This document shows positions 34,923 to 44,204 of a DNA stretch of 64,000 nucleotides, piece by piece (within the stretch, counting starts at the first letter, position 1; every line of letters starts with the position of its first letter). The position numbers and the translations under genes were made by a program. Under the pieces are notes generated by a model. The model was not told where the DNA came from. It saw only the letters and a program-made list of their open reading frames with translations, and ran no database searches. This stretch comes from Erythrobacter sp. SG61-1L (GTDB taxonomy: Bacteria > Pseudomonadota > Alphaproteobacteria > Sphingomonadales > Sphingomonadaceae), in assembly GCF_001305965.1 (NCBI RefSeq), contig NZ_JXQC01000002.1:1-64000 (forward strand). Direction: 5' to 3'.

Positions 34923-37433
34923 TTAACCATGCTGTGCCATCGGTATTGCCCTTTCAGGGGGCTGGAATCCGCGCAGGCGCAGCGAGTTACCCAGAACAAA
35001 AATGCTCGACATCGCCATAGCACCCGCAGCGAACACCGGCGACAACAGGATGCCCCAGCCAGGATAGAGAGCGCCCGCAGCGACCGGAATTAGCGCCGTG
35101 TTATAGGCGAACGCCCAAAACAGGTTCTGGCGAATGTTACCGATCGTCGCGCGCGACAGCGCGATGGCCGTCGCCACGCCATTCAGATGACCGGACATGA
35201 GCACAACATCGGCCGCCTCGATCGCGATGTCCGTGCCAGTGCCGACGGCAAGGCCAACGTCGGCCGCCGCCAGGGCGGGCGCGTCGTTGATCCCATCGCC
35301 GACGAAGGCGACCCGGCCATGCTCCGCCTTGAGCCGGGCGATGGCCTCCACCTTCCCATCGGGCAGCACTTCGGCAATCACTTCGTCGATACCGAGCTGG
35401 CGGGCGATGGCCTCCGCCGTCATGCGGTTATCGCCCGTAATCATCGCGACCTTGAGGCCCAAAGCGTGCAGTGCCGCGATGGCGGCGGGCGTGGTGTCCT
35501 TGATCGGATCGGCCACGGCGACGATCGCCGCGAGGCGGCCGCCAATAGCGGCATAGAGCGGCGACTTGCCTTCCTGGCCCAACCGCTCAGCCGTTGCGGC
35601 GAAAGCGCCGACATCCAGCCCCAGCTCGCGCATGTAGCGATCGGCGCCAATCTGGACCAGTTCTCTCCCAGCGACCGCCTTGACCCCAAAGCCAGTGATG
35701 GATTCAAAGTCGTCGATCGCGGGCAATGCGATGCCTTCGGACTTGGCCGCGTCCACGATCGCACTGGCAATCGGATGCTCAGACTTGTCCTCGACAGCGG
35801 CGACCAGACCCAGCACCTTGGTCCGGTCGAACTCATCCATAACTTGAAGATCGGTGAGCGCAGGGCGGCCCTCCGTCAGTGTTCCGGTCTTGTCGACGGC
35901 AACGACCCTGGCATCCTTGAGAAGCTGGAGAGCTTCCCCCTTGCGGAACAGGATGCCCAGTTCGGCGCCGCGCCCGGTGCCCACCATGATCGCTGTTGGC
36001 GTCGCAAGGCCCATGGCGCATGGGCAGGCGATGATGAGCACCGCCACTGCATTGACCAGAGCGAAGGTCAGGGCGGGCGACGGGCCGAACCACAGCCAGG
36101 CGGCGAAAGTCAGCGCCGCCACCGCGAACACGGCGGGGACGAACCACATCGTCACCTTGTCCACCAGCGCCTGGATCGGCAGCTTTGATCCTTGCGCCTG
36201 CTCGACCATGCGAATGATCTGCGACAGCATCGTGGCCTGGCCGACAGCGGTTGCGCGGAAGGCCAAGGCGCCCTTTTGATTGACGGTTCCGCCGACGAGC
36301 GTTGCCCCTTCGACCTTGGCGACCGGGATCGGCTCGCCGGTAATCATCGACTCATCGACGTAGCTATCCCCTTCCGTGACTTCGCCATCGACGGGAATAC
36401 GCTCGCCGGGACGCACCTCGATGATGTCGCCGGTGACGACTTCGTTGATGGAAACCTCCACCAATGCGCCATCGCGACGGACGCGGGCCGTCTTGGCCTG
36501 CAACCCGACGAGGCGCTTGATCGCCTCGGACGTTCGACCCTTTGCGCGGGCTTCCAGATAGCGACCCAGCAGGATCAGAGCGATGATGACGGCCGCCGCT
36601 TCATAATAGACGTTGACCGTCCCCACCGGCAGCAGGCCGGGAGCGAAGGTGGCGACCAGCGAATAGACATAGGCGGCAAGCGTGCCCACCGCGACTAGCG
36701 AGTTCATGTCGGGCGCGAGCCGCACCAGTGCGGGCAGGCCCTTCTCGTAGAAACGAATGCCGGGGAATGCGAGCACCAGCGTCGTCAGGACGAATTGAAT
36801 ATACCAGCTCGTCTGAATGCCGATCGTCCGGCCGATCAGTTCGTGCGCGCCGGGAATGACGTGACTGCCCATTTCGAGCAGAAACACCGGCAGGGCGAGC
36901 GCCGCGGCGATGGTGAAGTCCCGCTTGAGATCCCGGCGCTCGGCATCCTTGCGCTCGGCCGTTTCCTCGTCGCCCGTTGCGCTCGCCTCGATCGGGCGCG
37001 CGGTATATCCCGCGCTCGCGATCGTGGCGATGAGCGCCTGTAAATCGGCTGCGCCGCGCACGCTCGCGCGCTCCATCGCCAGATTGACGGTGGCCTCGGT
37101 GACGCCGGGGATGGCTTTTATCGCCCGTTCCACACGCCCGACACAGGATGCACAGGTCATCCCTTCCACCGCCAACTCGACGCTCGCGGACGGCACGCTG
37201 TAACCGGCGTCCTCGACCGCCTGCACCAGCGCCTTCCGATCGACGAAACCGCTGGCCTGAATGTCGGCGCGTTCCGTCGCCAGATTGACGTTAACGGACT
37301 GAACGCCTTCGACCTTGTTCAGCGAACGTTCGATGCGCGCTACGCACGACGCGCAAGTCATACCCTCAATCGGCAAGCTGAACGCCGAATCGGCGAGATT
37401 CGTTGAATCTCCTTGGATTTTCGCGGCTAGCAT
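34923..37433 (-). CDS. copA: CopA-type Cu(I)-exporting P1B-1 ATPase
   Basis: An 836-residue inner-membrane pump exporting Cu(I) to the periplasm. Two N-terminal HMA domains with GMTCASC motifs, TM6 CPC ([15 protein letters not shown]), [21 protein letters not shown] and the C-terminal helices with the Tyr/Asn and Met/Ser residues of P1B-1. The ATG at 37,433 with a GGAG site is preferred over the GTG five codons upstream. It is divergent from copZ and transcribed with cueR. Confidence 0.96.
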   Translation of the reverse strand: MLAAKIQGDSTNLADSAFSLPIEGMTCASCVARIERSLNKVEGVQSVNVNLATERADIQASGFVDRKALVQAVEDAGYSVPSASVELAVEGMTCASCVGRVERAIKAIPGVTEATVNLAMERASVRGAADLQALIATIASAGYTARPIEASATGDEETAERKDAERRDLKRDFTIAAALALPVFLLEMGSHVIPGAHELIGRTIGIQTSWYIQFVLTTLVLAFPGIRFYEKGLPALVRLAPDMNSLVAVGTLAAYVYSLVATFAPGLLPVGTVNVYYEAAAVIIALILLGRYLEARAKGRTSEAIKRLVGLQAKTARVRRDGALVEVSINEVVTGDIIEVRPGERIPVDGEVTEGDSYVDESMITGEPIPVAKVEGATLVGGTVNQKGALAFRATAVGQATMLSQIIRMVEQAQGSKLPIQALVDKVTMWFVPAVFAVAALTFAAWLWFGPSPALTFALVNAVAVLIIACPCAMGLATPTAIMVGTGRGAELGILFRKGEALQLLKDARVVAVDKTGTLTEGRPALTDLQVMDEFDRTKVLGLVAAVEDKSEHPIASAIVDAAKSEGIALPAIDDFESITGFGVKAVAGRELVQIGADRYMRELGLDVGAFAATAERLGQEGKSPLYAAIGGRLAAIVAVADPIKDTTPAAIAALHALGLKVAMITGDNRMTAEAIARQLGIDEVIAEVLPDGKVEAIARLKAEHGRVAFVGDGINDAPALAAADVGLAVGTGTDIAIEAADVVLMSGHLNGVATAIALSRATIGNIRQNLFWAFAYNTALIPVAAGALYPGWGILLSPVFAAGAMAMSSIFVLGNSLRLRGFQPPERAIPMAQHG

Positions 37434-37471
37434 TGCTCGATACTCCACGCTTCATGATTGGAACTTGCATC

Positions 37472-37502
37472 AAAATGCAGGTTCCAATCGTGGGAAGGTC
37501 AA
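37472..37502 (-). promoter_or_regulatory. CueR-type promoter of copA
   Basis: Minus-strand TTGACC, a 19-bp spacer containing CTTCCCACGATTGGAACC, then CATTTT. The dyad and spacer length are those of CueR-activated promoters. An additional inverted repeat (TTGGAAC / GTTCCAA) covers 37,459-37,488. Confidence 0.75.
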
Positions 37503-37629
37503 GAGCAAAGATAGGGTGCCCTCAGGTAAGGGCCTCGCAGCCACGACAATGAGATCAAAATTCGCTCCCAATCACGGCGCAACGCCGGAAGGTGCAATCT
37601 CCTTCATGATAAAGACCGTGAGACCGGCC

Positions 37630-37660
37630 TTGACCTTCCAACGATGGGAAAGGTTAGCTT
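37630..37660 (+). promoter_or_regulatory. CueR-type promoter of copZ and DUF305 gene
   Basis: TTGACC, a 19-bp spacer containing TTCCAACGATGGGAAAGG, then TAGCTT. It matches the copA promoter on the opposite strand and would place copZ and the DUF305 gene under CueR. Nothing else is seen in the 127 bp between the two promoters. Confidence 0.75.
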
Positions 37661-37693
37661 GTGATTCGTCGTTAGAAACAATGGAGATTTTCA

Positions 37694-37897
37694 ATGCAGT
37701 TTCACGTCGAAAACATGAGCTGTGGTTCGTGCGTCAAGCATATCACGCAGGCTGTCGCGGCGATCGACCCGAATGCGAAGGTCGAAGTGGATATCGCGGC
37801 CAAGAAAGTCACGGTCGATAGCGTGGCCACCGCGCAGGCCATCGAAGCCGCGCTCGCGGCAGACGGTTATCCCGCGCGAGCCATTGAACAGGCCTGA
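37694..37897 (+). CDS. copZ: CopZ-like copper chaperone (HMA domain)
   Basis: A 67-residue ferredoxin-fold HMA protein; the metal loop is ENMSCGSCVKHI and the partner loop ends in GYPARAIE. It would carry Cu(I) to CopA in the cytoplasm. GGAG ribosome site upstream. Start of a copZ-DUF305 unit under a CueR promoter. Confidence 0.9.
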   Translation: MQFHVENMSCGSCVKHITQAVAAIDPNAKVEVDIAAKKVTVDSVATAQAIEAALAADGYPARAIEQA

Positions 37898-37906
37898 GAG
37901 ACGATC

Positions 37907-38311
37907 ATGAACAAGCTGACGCCTATATTCATTGCGGGCGCGCTCCTGGCCGTCGGCGTTCTCGCTTACGCACAATCTGGAATCGGCCCGCAGGCGAATG
38001 GAGTAACACTGATGCAAAGCGCTCATGGCGGGCATGGAAGCCCGGAATATTCAGATAACCCGGTTATCCGCGATTATCAGACGGCGAACGACAAGATGCA
38101 CGCCGATATGGAGATCGAGTTCACCGGCGATGCCGACGTCGATTTCATGCGCGGCATGATCCCGCACCACCAGGGCGCCATTGATATGGCCAAGGTCGCT
38201 CTCGAACACGGGAAAGACCCCAAGGTTCGCAAACTGGCGCAGGATGTCATTACCGCTCAGGAAGGCGAGATCGCGATGATGCAGAAATGGCTTGCCGATC
38301 GGAGCAAGTAG
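37907..38311 (+). CDS. DUF305 (CopM-like) periplasmic protein
   Basis: A 134-residue exported protein: hydrophobic N-terminal segment (LTPIFIAGALLAVGVLAYA), then the DUF305 signature DVDFMRGMIPHHQGAIDMAK with His and Met residues suited to Cu binding, and EGEIAMMQKWL at the end. It follows copZ by 9 bp. DUF305 proteins occur beside copper genes and some bind Cu; periplasmic copper buffering is the likely role. Confidence 0.85.
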   Translation: MNKLTPIFIAGALLAVGVLAYAQSGIGPQANGVTLMQSAHGGHGSPEYSDNPVIRDYQTANDKMHADMEIEFTGDADVDFMRGMIPHHQGAIDMAKVALEHGKDPKVRKLAQDVITAQEGEIAMMQKWLADRSK

Positions 38312-38355
38312 CCCCCCGACCAGCACCGCCTTGCTCGTGCAGCCCGACATTGACT

Positions 38356-38387
38356 AGCCCTCCAGGATCGACCGATCCTGGAGGGCT
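38356..38387. terminator. Bidirectional intrinsic terminator
   Basis: A perfect 15-bp stem (AGCCCTCCAGGATCG and its complement) with a 2-nt centre, followed on the plus strand by ATCCTTTT. It separates the convergent DUF305 and arsR-type genes. Confidence 0.85.
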
Positions 38388-38421
38388 ATCCTTTTGACAG
38401 TCATCAACAGCCACCGTTCGA

Positions 38422-38748
38422 TCAGTCGTCGGCGTGATCTTCATCTATATGGCTGAGCATATCGACGAGCATGGTGCTCACATGCTCGTCGGCCACCTCA
38501 TAAAAAACCTTCTTGGCCTGCCGTTCGCTGCGAACGAGGCGGGCACCGCGCAACAGACGAAGATGATGGCTCACCAGCGTCTGAGAGAGATTGAGGGATT
38601 TTGCGATGTCCCCCACCGCCTTGGGACTTTGCAAGCAGAACAGCAGAATGCGCAGGCGGGACGGGTCGCCGAGCAAGCGAAAGGTTTCGGCCAGAATGGC
38701 GACCCGCTGTGTGCTCGACTGAAAGTCCGAAACGTCGTCTGTGTTCAT
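38422..38748 (-). CDS. ArsR/SmtB-family metal-responsive repressor (CzrA-like)
   Basis: A 108-residue winged-helix dimer; LSQTLVSHHLRLLRGARLV is the DNA-recognition helix. Asp87, His89, His100 and Glu103 fall in the alpha5 metal site layout of CzrA/SmtB (DxH then HxxH), with Glu replacing the last His, which suggests Zn or Co response. No Cys metal site is present, so As and Cd sensing are less likely. A perfect dyad upstream (38,770) and similar AT-rich dyads before czcD fit autoregulation plus control of czcD. Confidence 0.88.
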   Translation of the reverse strand: MNTDDVSDFQSSTQRVAILAETFRLLGDPSRLRILLFCLQSPKAVGDIAKSLNLSQTLVSHHLRLLRGARLVRSERQAKKVFYEVADEHVSTMLVDMLSHIDEDHADD

Positions 38749-38769
38749 AGACCCGCCACCCGATAATGG

Positions 38770-38787
38770 AACATATCACGATATGTT
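38770..38787. promoter_or_regulatory. ArsR-type operator
   Basis: Perfect 18-bp palindrome AACATATC-AC-GATATGTT just upstream of the arsR-type start, of the ATAT-rich form bound by SmtB/CzrA repressors. Confidence 0.7.
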
Positions 38788-38903
38788 CACATATATCATC
38801 TCATGAAGACCATTGCACGGCTCAGGTCCATGTCATGCGCGGTGCCGATTGGAGAACCGGCACCCCCGATCCCTCAATAGATCGGTCGCGGGTTGAGCAG
38901 ACT

Positions 38904-39896
38904 TCAATGGGCATGTGCGTGACAAGCCGATCCGTGCTCATGCTTTTGATTCAGCCTGCCGCCGGGCGCCAGACTGCACGTCTCGCCTTCCTCGTTCCAG
39001 TCGACAGCCACGGTGGCGTGCTCGATCTCGAAATGGCTCTCCAACTCGCGCTCGACTGCGCGCACGACCATGCGGGCCTCGGCGTCGTTCGTGGGCCGGA
39101 CGTGCATCGTCGCCAGCGTGCGGCCCGACGTGATCGACCACACATGGATATGGCCAACCGCAGCCACGCCCGGCACATGCTCCAGCAAATGACGCTCGAT
39201 TTTCTCCGGCGCGGCACCATCGGGCGCACCTTCGAGCAGGATGTGCAGCGATCTGGCGGCCAGCTTCCATGCGCTCCGCAGGACCAGCAGCGAAACGAGG
39301 ACCGACAGGATCGGGTCGATCGGCGTCCAGCCCGTCAAATAGATCACGATCGCAGCCCCCACGGCGCCGACCGAGCCAAGCAAGTCGCCCAGGACGTGCA
39401 GCGCCGCACCCTTGATGTTGACATGCTCGCTGTCGCCGCGCGTCAGAATCCAGAATACGAGGATGTTGACCAGCAATCCCGCGACTGCGACGCCGAACAT
39501 CGGTCCTGCGAGGATCGGTTGCGGCTCCTGAAAGCGTTCCCAGGCCTCATAGACGATCCAGCCCACGATTGCGAACAAGGTGACGGCGTTGACGAAGCCG
39601 GCGACCACCTCAAATCGTAGATAGCCGAAGGTGCGCTTCGAATCGGCGGCGCGCTGCCCAAAGCGAAACGCCGCATAGGCGAGCGCGAGCGCCGCAGCGT
39701 CGGTCATCATATGCCCGGCGTCCGCCAGCAAGGCGAGCGAGCCCGAGAGCAGGCCGCCTACGACTTCGACGACCATGAACGTGAAGATCAGGCCGAACGA
39801 TAAGAGAACCTTCCGTTCGTTGTCGCTGGTTATAGTCGGCGTGTGCGAATGATCGTGGTCGTGGTCGTGACCATGTTCTGCGTGCGAATGGGCCAT
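38904..39896 (-). CDS. czcD: CzcD-type CDF Zn/Cd/Co transporter
   Basis: A 330-residue inner-membrane transporter: His/Asp-rich N-terminus (HAEHGHDHDHDHSH), TM2 site LADAGHMMTDAAAL, TM5 site HVLGDLLGS, cytoplasmic C-terminal domain (VAAVGHIHVWSI) and a His-rich end (HEHGSACHAHAH). Full CDF layout, unlike the two short forms at 6000 and 28,691. Expected to export Zn, Cd or Co to the periplasm where Czc can pick it up. Regulated by the adjacent ArsR-type protein. Confidence 0.93.
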   Translation of the reverse strand: MAHSHAEHGHDHDHDHSHTPTITSDNERKVLLSFGLIFTFMVVEVVGGLLSGSLALLADAGHMMTDAAALALAYAAFRFGQRAADSKRTFGYLRFEVVAGFVNAVTLFAIVGWIVYEAWERFQEPQPILAGPMFGVAVAGLLVNILVFWILTRGDSEHVNIKGAALHVLGDLLGSVGAVGAAIVIYLTGWTPIDPILSVLVSLLVLRSAWKLAARSLHILLEGAPDGAAPEKIERHLLEHVPGVAAVGHIHVWSITSGRTLATMHVRPTNDAEARMVVRAVERELESHFEIEHATVAVDWNEEGETCSLAPGGRLNQKHEHGSACHAHAH

Positions 39897-39928
39897 TGAG
39901 AGACTTTCATCAGACTGAATAATTCATA

Positions 39929-39957
39929 TGTATATGTATTCATATGTTTGATGTCAA
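39929..39957 (-). promoter_or_regulatory. czcD promoter with overlapping ArsR-type dyad
   Basis: Minus-strand TTGACA, 17-bp spacer, TATACA, an almost consensus sigma70 promoter. The spacer and -10 overlap the dyad ATATG-AATA-CATAT (39,932-39,945), so repressor binding would block polymerase. Confidence 0.7.
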
Positions 39958-40054
39958 TTTTTCCACGGGCACGGCAATGGATCAGTCATCGTCGGATAGG
40001 CCGCCCCCACATCGACAAAGCAACCACCGTTGAAGACGCCGCGGGGCGCGCCTC

Positions 40055-41212
40055 CTAACTTTCGTTGACCCGCGCCGCCATGCGAGCCGCCGCGCCGCTT
40101 TTCACGGCGAGCTGCGCGCCATAGCGCAGCACCGTCTTGGGATCGCGCCAGCGGTATGCCTGCATAATCGCGGGTAAGGGCTCGCGCGCGGCGAAATTGT
40201 CCTGCGCCACGCCAACGCGGAGCGAATGGCTCGACACGGCCGCAACCCAGCGCGCCACTTCCGCTTCGCTCATGGGGCCGAGCAACTTCTTGTCGAACGC
40301 GCGCTGCACGAGCCGTTTGTAGATGAGGTTGATGCTGTTGGGATGCAGCCGCTTGGTCCCGATCGCCGCGATCGAGCCGTCAAAGTGGGTTTCGATGCGG
40401 CGGAACAGCGGCCCCTTATCGATACGCGCCGCCTCGCGCCACCGCGCGATCGCCTTCATCGTCGCAGGGGACAGGTAGCCCCAGGCCCCCTCGCCTTCCT
40501 GATCGGTCTTGCTCGACGGGATGAACAAGGCCCCTGCCCCTTGTGCATCCGGTCCGTGGATATGGTCGACGTCGATCGCCACCACCTCCGAGCGGCGCGC
40601 GGCCACGTCATAGGCGACACGCATCAACGCCTCGTCTCGCAGGCCCATCTCATCGCGCCGGACCGCCTTCAGCAAATGGGCGAGGCACACGCCGGAGGCC
40701 GGGCTGTCGAAATCGGCAATATCGCCCTTGAAGCGGATCGCACGGGCCTGGCGCTGGCGAACCCCCCGCTTCTTGCGCGCCGCCTTCTTCTCGAAGGTTA
40801 TCAATTCCCCGCTTGTCGGATCGGGAAGCCCGGCCAAGCGATAGGCCCGGCCAATGTAAGAGACATAGCGTTCGATCGTCGCCATCGCGCGGATTTCTTC
40901 GGCCGAGGGGTCGATGCCCGACAGCGCTCGGATAAAGGCCGCTACATGGCTTGGCGTCGCCCGCGCCGGGACGACGCCATGGCGGCGACACCAATCGCCC
41001 CATACCGTCAGGTCCGAGCGGAAGGCGCGGCGGGTATTGTCCGACCAGCCCCGCACCGCGGCCGACACCAGTTCAGCATCGAGGCGGACGCCAGCGCCGA
41101 CAAGATCGCGCACGTCCTCGACGACTTCCGCCACGAAAGGATCGGGGAAAGGAACGGGCAACGCGGCCGCTGGCGACGGCTGTGCCGGAGGTTCAGGGGC
41201 ATCGGCGTTCAT
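40055..41212 (-). CDS. Tyrosine recombinase (phage-integrase family)
   Basis: A 385-residue DNA recombinase. N-terminal SAM-like core-binding domain (SAAVRGWSDNTRRAFRSDL) and a C-terminal catalytic domain with Arg in DVAARRSEVVAI, HxxR in SSHSLRVGVAQD, and Tyr in TVLRYGAQLA. Plasmid-borne enzymes like this resolve multimers. No paired attachment site was recognised nearby. It is divergent from the DUF1612-type gene with two dyads between them. Confidence 0.88.
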   Translation of the reverse strand: MNADAPEPPAQPSPAAALPVPFPDPFVAEVVEDVRDLVGAGVRLDAELVSAAVRGWSDNTRRAFRSDLTVWGDWCRRHGVVPARATPSHVAAFIRALSGIDPSAEEIRAMATIERYVSYIGRAYRLAGLPDPTSGELITFEKKAARKKRGVRQRQARAIRFKGDIADFDSPASGVCLAHLLKAVRRDEMGLRDEALMRVAYDVAARRSEVVAIDVDHIHGPDAQGAGALFIPSSKTDQEGEGAWGYLSPATMKAIARWREAARIDKGPLFRRIETHFDGSIAAIGTKRLHPNSINLIYKRLVQRAFDKKLLGPMSEAEVARWVAAVSSHSLRVGVAQDNFAAREPLPAIMQAYRWRDPKTVLRYGAQLAVKSGAAARMAARVNES

Positions 41213-41256
41213 GGCGACGAGGATTAGCGCGGCGACATTCTATTGTATAGGGTGTT

Positions 41257-41320
41257 GATAAGGGTGTATTATCACCACTCTGCATCATAGCACATTTAAC
41301 CGAGATCACTTTTCGGTTAA
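41257..41320. promoter_or_regulatory. Two dyads between recombinase and DUF1612 genes
   Basis: Dyad 1: TGATAA-N7-TTATCA at 41,257-41,275. Dyad 2: TTAACCGA-N9-TCGGTTAA at 41,296-41,320, ending 8 bp before the ATG of the plus-strand gene. Likely operators for the divergent genes, perhaps bound by the HTH protein itself. Confidence 0.5.
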
Positions 41321-41328
41321 GTAACGGC

Positions 41329-42348
41329 ATGGCCGCCCTGCCCTCCGCCCGCCGCTACGGCCCCGAATATGCCCCGCCTATGGTCGCCGCGATCGCAGCG
41401 GCCACGGCTGCAATCGCCCGTCTCGACGCCCGGATTTGCGTCAGTCCAGTGGCAAAGGCATGGGCGGCGCGCGCGGCCTGGACCGGCTATGCGAAGGGGC
41501 TGCAATTGCAGTCGGCCGAGATCGACGAAATCGACGTATTTTCGTGGGGCTGTGGCCTTCCCCTGCCCCACCGACCTGCGATTCCGAGCCATCTCGACCT
41601 GTTCGGCCGCTTCGACGAGTGGCACGCGGCCTTGCGCGAAGACGACAGGCATCATTGGCGCGACCGCCTGCCCACCGCGATCGGAGATCCGGCAGAGGCG
41701 GCCGATCACCCTCCCCTTATCCGCGCGCTCGATACGCTGCGCCAGCTCGCCCGGATCGACCATAGCGTCATGGCCTGGCTGTCCTTGCCGTTTGCGCTGC
41801 GCGACCGTGGCCTTTCCGCCGCCCCACTGCCCTGTCTTGCCGGGGGCGCGAAGGCGCTCCGGATGAAGCCCCGGCCCAATGAAGCCGATTGGCTCGCTGT
41901 CCTGCGCTCGCTCGCCAATGCCGCTGAAATCGGCCTGGAGCGGCTTCACAGCCTCGAAAGGGAATATCGCAACGCCCAGCGCGCGATTGCGGCTGAATAC
42001 CGTCCTGGCGCGCTCCCGGCCCTGCTGGCGTTGAGCCAGCACCGTCCTCTCCTGTCTCCCCAATCGGTCGCAGGCTTGCTTGGGATGAGCATCGCGGGCG
42101 CGAGCAAGCTCTTGGACCGCGCCGCGGCCGCTGGCCTGCTGATCGAGATCACCCAGCGGCGGAGCTGGCGCCAGTTCCTTGCACCGGACTTGGCCGTCGA
42201 ATTTGGCTATGCGCGGCTCAAGCGGGGGCGGCCCGCCAAGGAACCCCCTCCCCTGCCCGCCGCAAGCCGCGATCTTGCCGAGGTGTTCGATGCTTTCGAT
42301 CAGGAAATGGAGCGGATCGACCGCCTGCTAGGCGGCGCGGCGATCTAG
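41329..42348 (+). CDS. DUF1612 and helix-turn-helix protein
   Basis: A 339-residue soluble protein of the plasmid-borne DUF1612/RHE_PE00001-like group. N-terminal part has WAARAAWTGYAKGLQLQ and EIDEIDVFSWG; the C-terminal half carries a helix-turn-helix (VAGLLGMSIAGASKLLDRAA). Fic-like catalytic residues are not evident. Proteins of this group sit near rep/par loci on alphaproteobacterial plasmids; a regulatory role is likely. Confidence 0.78.
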   Translation: MAALPSARRYGPEYAPPMVAAIAAATAAIARLDARICVSPVAKAWAARAAWTGYAKGLQLQSAEIDEIDVFSWGCGLPLPHRPAIPSHLDLFGRFDEWHAALREDDRHHWRDRLPTAIGDPAEAADHPPLIRALDTLRQLARIDHSVMAWLSLPFALRDRGLSAAPLPCLAGGAKALRMKPRPNEADWLAVLRSLANAAEIGLERLHSLEREYRNAQRAIAAEYRPGALPALLALSQHRPLLSPQSVAGLLGMSIAGASKLLDRAAAAGLLIEITQRRSWRQFLAPDLAVEFGYARLKRGRPAKEPPPLPAASRDLAEVFDAFDQEMERIDRLLGGAAI

Positions 42349-42354
42349 CTCCGG

Positions 42355-42666
42355 CTATTTCAGCCGGTCCGCAAGTCGCGTCATCAGATCCATGCGCTCA
42401 TGGAAGATCGCGATCACCAGCGCGGGCGCATCGTCGCGCGGCAAGCAAAAGACGTAATGGTGTTCGCAACGCGCCATCCGCAACGCCGGGTAGATCGCGT
42501 CCAGAGACTTGAACCGCCCTTCCCCGGCAGCAAGGCGCGCGATGCCCTCATGCAGATCGGCCATATAGCGACGCACCTGGGACGCGCCCCATTGCTTGCG
42601 GGTATAGCGAACGATGCCACTCAAATCGGCATCGGCCGCATCAGTGAGAACATAGCCAGCGGTCAA
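42355..42666 (-). CDS. parE: ParE/RelE-family toxin
   Basis: A 103-residue toxin: ADLSGIVRYTRKQWGASQVRRY at the start (written from residue 14) and the family end PALRMARCEHHYVFC with VIAIFHERMDLMTRLADRL. Starts with TTG overlapping the antitoxin stop (TTGA), so translation is coupled and low. ParE toxins inhibit gyrase; plasmid maintenance is the expected role. Confidence 0.87.
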   Translation of the reverse strand: MTAGYVLTDAADADLSGIVRYTRKQWGASQVRRYMADLHEGIARLAAGEGRFKSLDAIYPALRMARCEHHYVFCLPRDDAPALVIAIFHERMDLMTRLADRLK

Positions 42667-42914
42667 GCGCGGCCATCCTCGCCCAACTCCTCATTCACAA
42701 TGTCGGCAATGCTTCTGGACGACACTTTGCCCGCCAGTCCGTCAGCAATCCGCTTGTTCAACAGGGTGTTCAATTCCTGCCATGCCTGATCGCTACCATC
42801 AGCCGGAAAAAGACGTTCAAGCGCATATTGCTTGATCGTCTTGCCCTGCAACGCCGCGAGCGCCTTCAAGCTCATATGCTGCTGGTCAGTTATGTCGATC
42901 GTCAGACGACTCAT
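42663..42914 (-). CDS. parD: ParD-like antitoxin
   Basis: An 83-residue antitoxin with an N-terminal ribbon-helix-helix-like part (MSRLTIDITDQQHMSLKALA) and an acidic C-terminus (SIADIVNEELGEDG) that would wrap the toxin. Upstream of and overlapping the toxin gene, in the standard order. The dyad or operator is not obvious. Confidence 0.83.
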   Translation of the reverse strand: MSRLTIDITDQQHMSLKALAALQGKTIKQYALERLFPADGSDQAWQELNTLLNKRIADGLAGKVSSRSIADIVNEELGEDGRA

Positions 42915-43011
42915 AAGAACCTCATAAATTACAACAAACCCACATTACCACATTTACGGGCTTGTGGCTATTCGTCTCTCCTATCGCATCGAGCATCCGC
43001 TTGCGCCCTCC

Positions 43012-43041
43012 GGCACAAATTGCAGGGCTGCAATTTGTGCC
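43012..43041. repeat. Palindromic parS-like site 1
   Basis: 30-bp palindrome with 14-bp perfect arms around a 2-bp GG centre; core AAATTGCAGGGCTGCAATTT. Lies 2 bp past the parB stop. One of five near-identical copies around parA, parB and repA. Confidence 0.8.
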
Positions 43042-43043
43042 AG

Positions 43044-44114
43044 TCAGCTCCCTTTAGGCCAGTGATGATCGAGCAATTCCCGCAAGGCAGCTTCCGTTTC
43101 CTCGCGTGTTCCGCCGCCTTTCAGGAATAGTGTCAGGCTCAGCCCCTTCCCTTTGCGGTCCTTACCCTCCACCCGGAACAGAGCCGCACCGCTTCCGTTG
43201 CGAACCGTGAAATCGTCCATTCCTGACTTCTTGGGGGCTACCGGCTTGGGCGGAGTGGGCTTGGCCTTCTCCGCATCGCGGCCCGCAGCAGCCGTCAACG
43301 AGCGCAGCACATCGGGGACGGTTGCGGGCTGTCCTTCCTCCCCGGCCTCCCTCGCTTCCTTCAACCGCCGCGCTTCATCCATCACGGCGGCGCGCGAGCC
43401 ATCGCCTTTCAGCAGCGGTTTGAGCTGGCCGACATGCGAAATCTTCAATTCAAAGGGATCGGGAAAAGCGGCGATCAGGTCGGGATGAAAGCGCGCCAGA
43501 TCGAGATAGCGACTCAGCCAGGACTCCGACTGGTTTATGCGCCTCGCCATTTCCTTCTGACTACCATCATAATAGAGATCGAGCGCCTTCAGATAATCAC
43601 GCGCGCGTTCGAGATCACTCAGATCCTCGCGCGCCCGGTTTTCAATGTCGGAAAGGCGAAAAGCCTGTTCATCCGTAAGACTGCGAATTTCGACGAGATA
43701 GCGAAATTCAGGATAATTATGCGCGCGCAGCCATGTCACGCTCCAATGGCGGCGCGCACCACTGATAACCTCAAAATCATAGTCGGGATCATCGGCAACG
43801 CGGCGCACGATCGCAGGAAATTCCTGCTTACCCTGCGCGATCATCGGTTCGATCACATCGGCGCAGCGTTCATAGGTGAGCGCCGTGTAATCGCGGTTAT
43901 GATGCTCCCAAATCCGGCATCGCGCGGGGTCCACCAGCTCTTGCGGATTGTTGACCACCGCGCCCGACGCCAGATCGGACAGCCTGTTGGCGCGATTGCC
44001 TAAAACGCCCTTCCCCAAGCGTGAATTGCGCTCCGCAGGGCGATCAGGAGAGGGAGTCTTGACCTCAACCGCACTCGCCAGATTGTCGAGAAAACTCTTG
44101 TTATTTGAACTCAC
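43044..44114 (-). CDS. parB: ParB-type partition protein
   Basis: A 356-residue centromere-binding protein. A GTG start at 44,114 is fixed by an AAAGGAG site upstream; the longer frame would run back through a palindrome. The core has EVISGARRHWSVTWLRAHN (ParB nuclease/CTPase box), SDIENRAREDLSDLERARDY and the HTH SQKEMARRINQSESWLSRYL. The basic C-terminus (KPVAPKKSG) precedes a domain that may dimerise. Part of a par locus with parA upstream. Confidence 0.93.
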   Translation of the reverse strand: MSSNNKSFLDNLASAVEVKTPSPDRPAERNSRLGKGVLGNRANRLSDLASGAVVNNPQELVDPARCRIWEHHNRDYTALTYERCADVIEPMIAQGKQEFPAIVRRVADDPDYDFEVISGARRHWSVTWLRAHNYPEFRYLVEIRSLTDEQAFRLSDIENRAREDLSDLERARDYLKALDLYYDGSQKEMARRINQSESWLSRYLDLARFHPDLIAAFPDPFELKISHVGQLKPLLKGDGSRAAVMDEARRLKEAREAGEEGQPATVPDVLRSLTAAAGRDAEKAKPTPPKPVAPKKSGMDDFTVRNGSGAALFRVEGKDRKGKGLSLTLFLKGGGTREETEAALRELLDHHWPKGS

Positions 44115-44127
44115 CGCCCGCTCCTTT

Positions 44128-44157
44128 GGCACAAATTGCAGGGCTGCAATTTGGTCC
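44128..44157. repeat. Palindromic parS-like site 2
   Basis: Same 20-bp core as site 1 (GG centre); the right arm diverges at the outer four bases. Lies between parA and parB, just upstream of the parB ribosome site. Confidence 0.75.
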
Positions 44158-44172
44158 TCACAATGCCCGCAT

Positions 44173-44202
44173 GGCACAAATTGCAGCCCTGCAATTTGGT
44201 CC
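44173..44202. repeat. Palindromic parS-like site 3
   Basis: Same core with a CC centre (AAATTGCAGCCCTGCAATTT), 45 bp from site 2 and 3 bp past the parA stop. Confidence 0.75.
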
Positions 44203-44204
44203 GA

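Noticed and set aside
40055-41212. Tyrosine recombinase considered as the integrase of an integrative element ending here
   Set aside because: No tRNA gene or direct-repeat attachment site was found; location beside rep/par genes fits plasmid multimer resolution.
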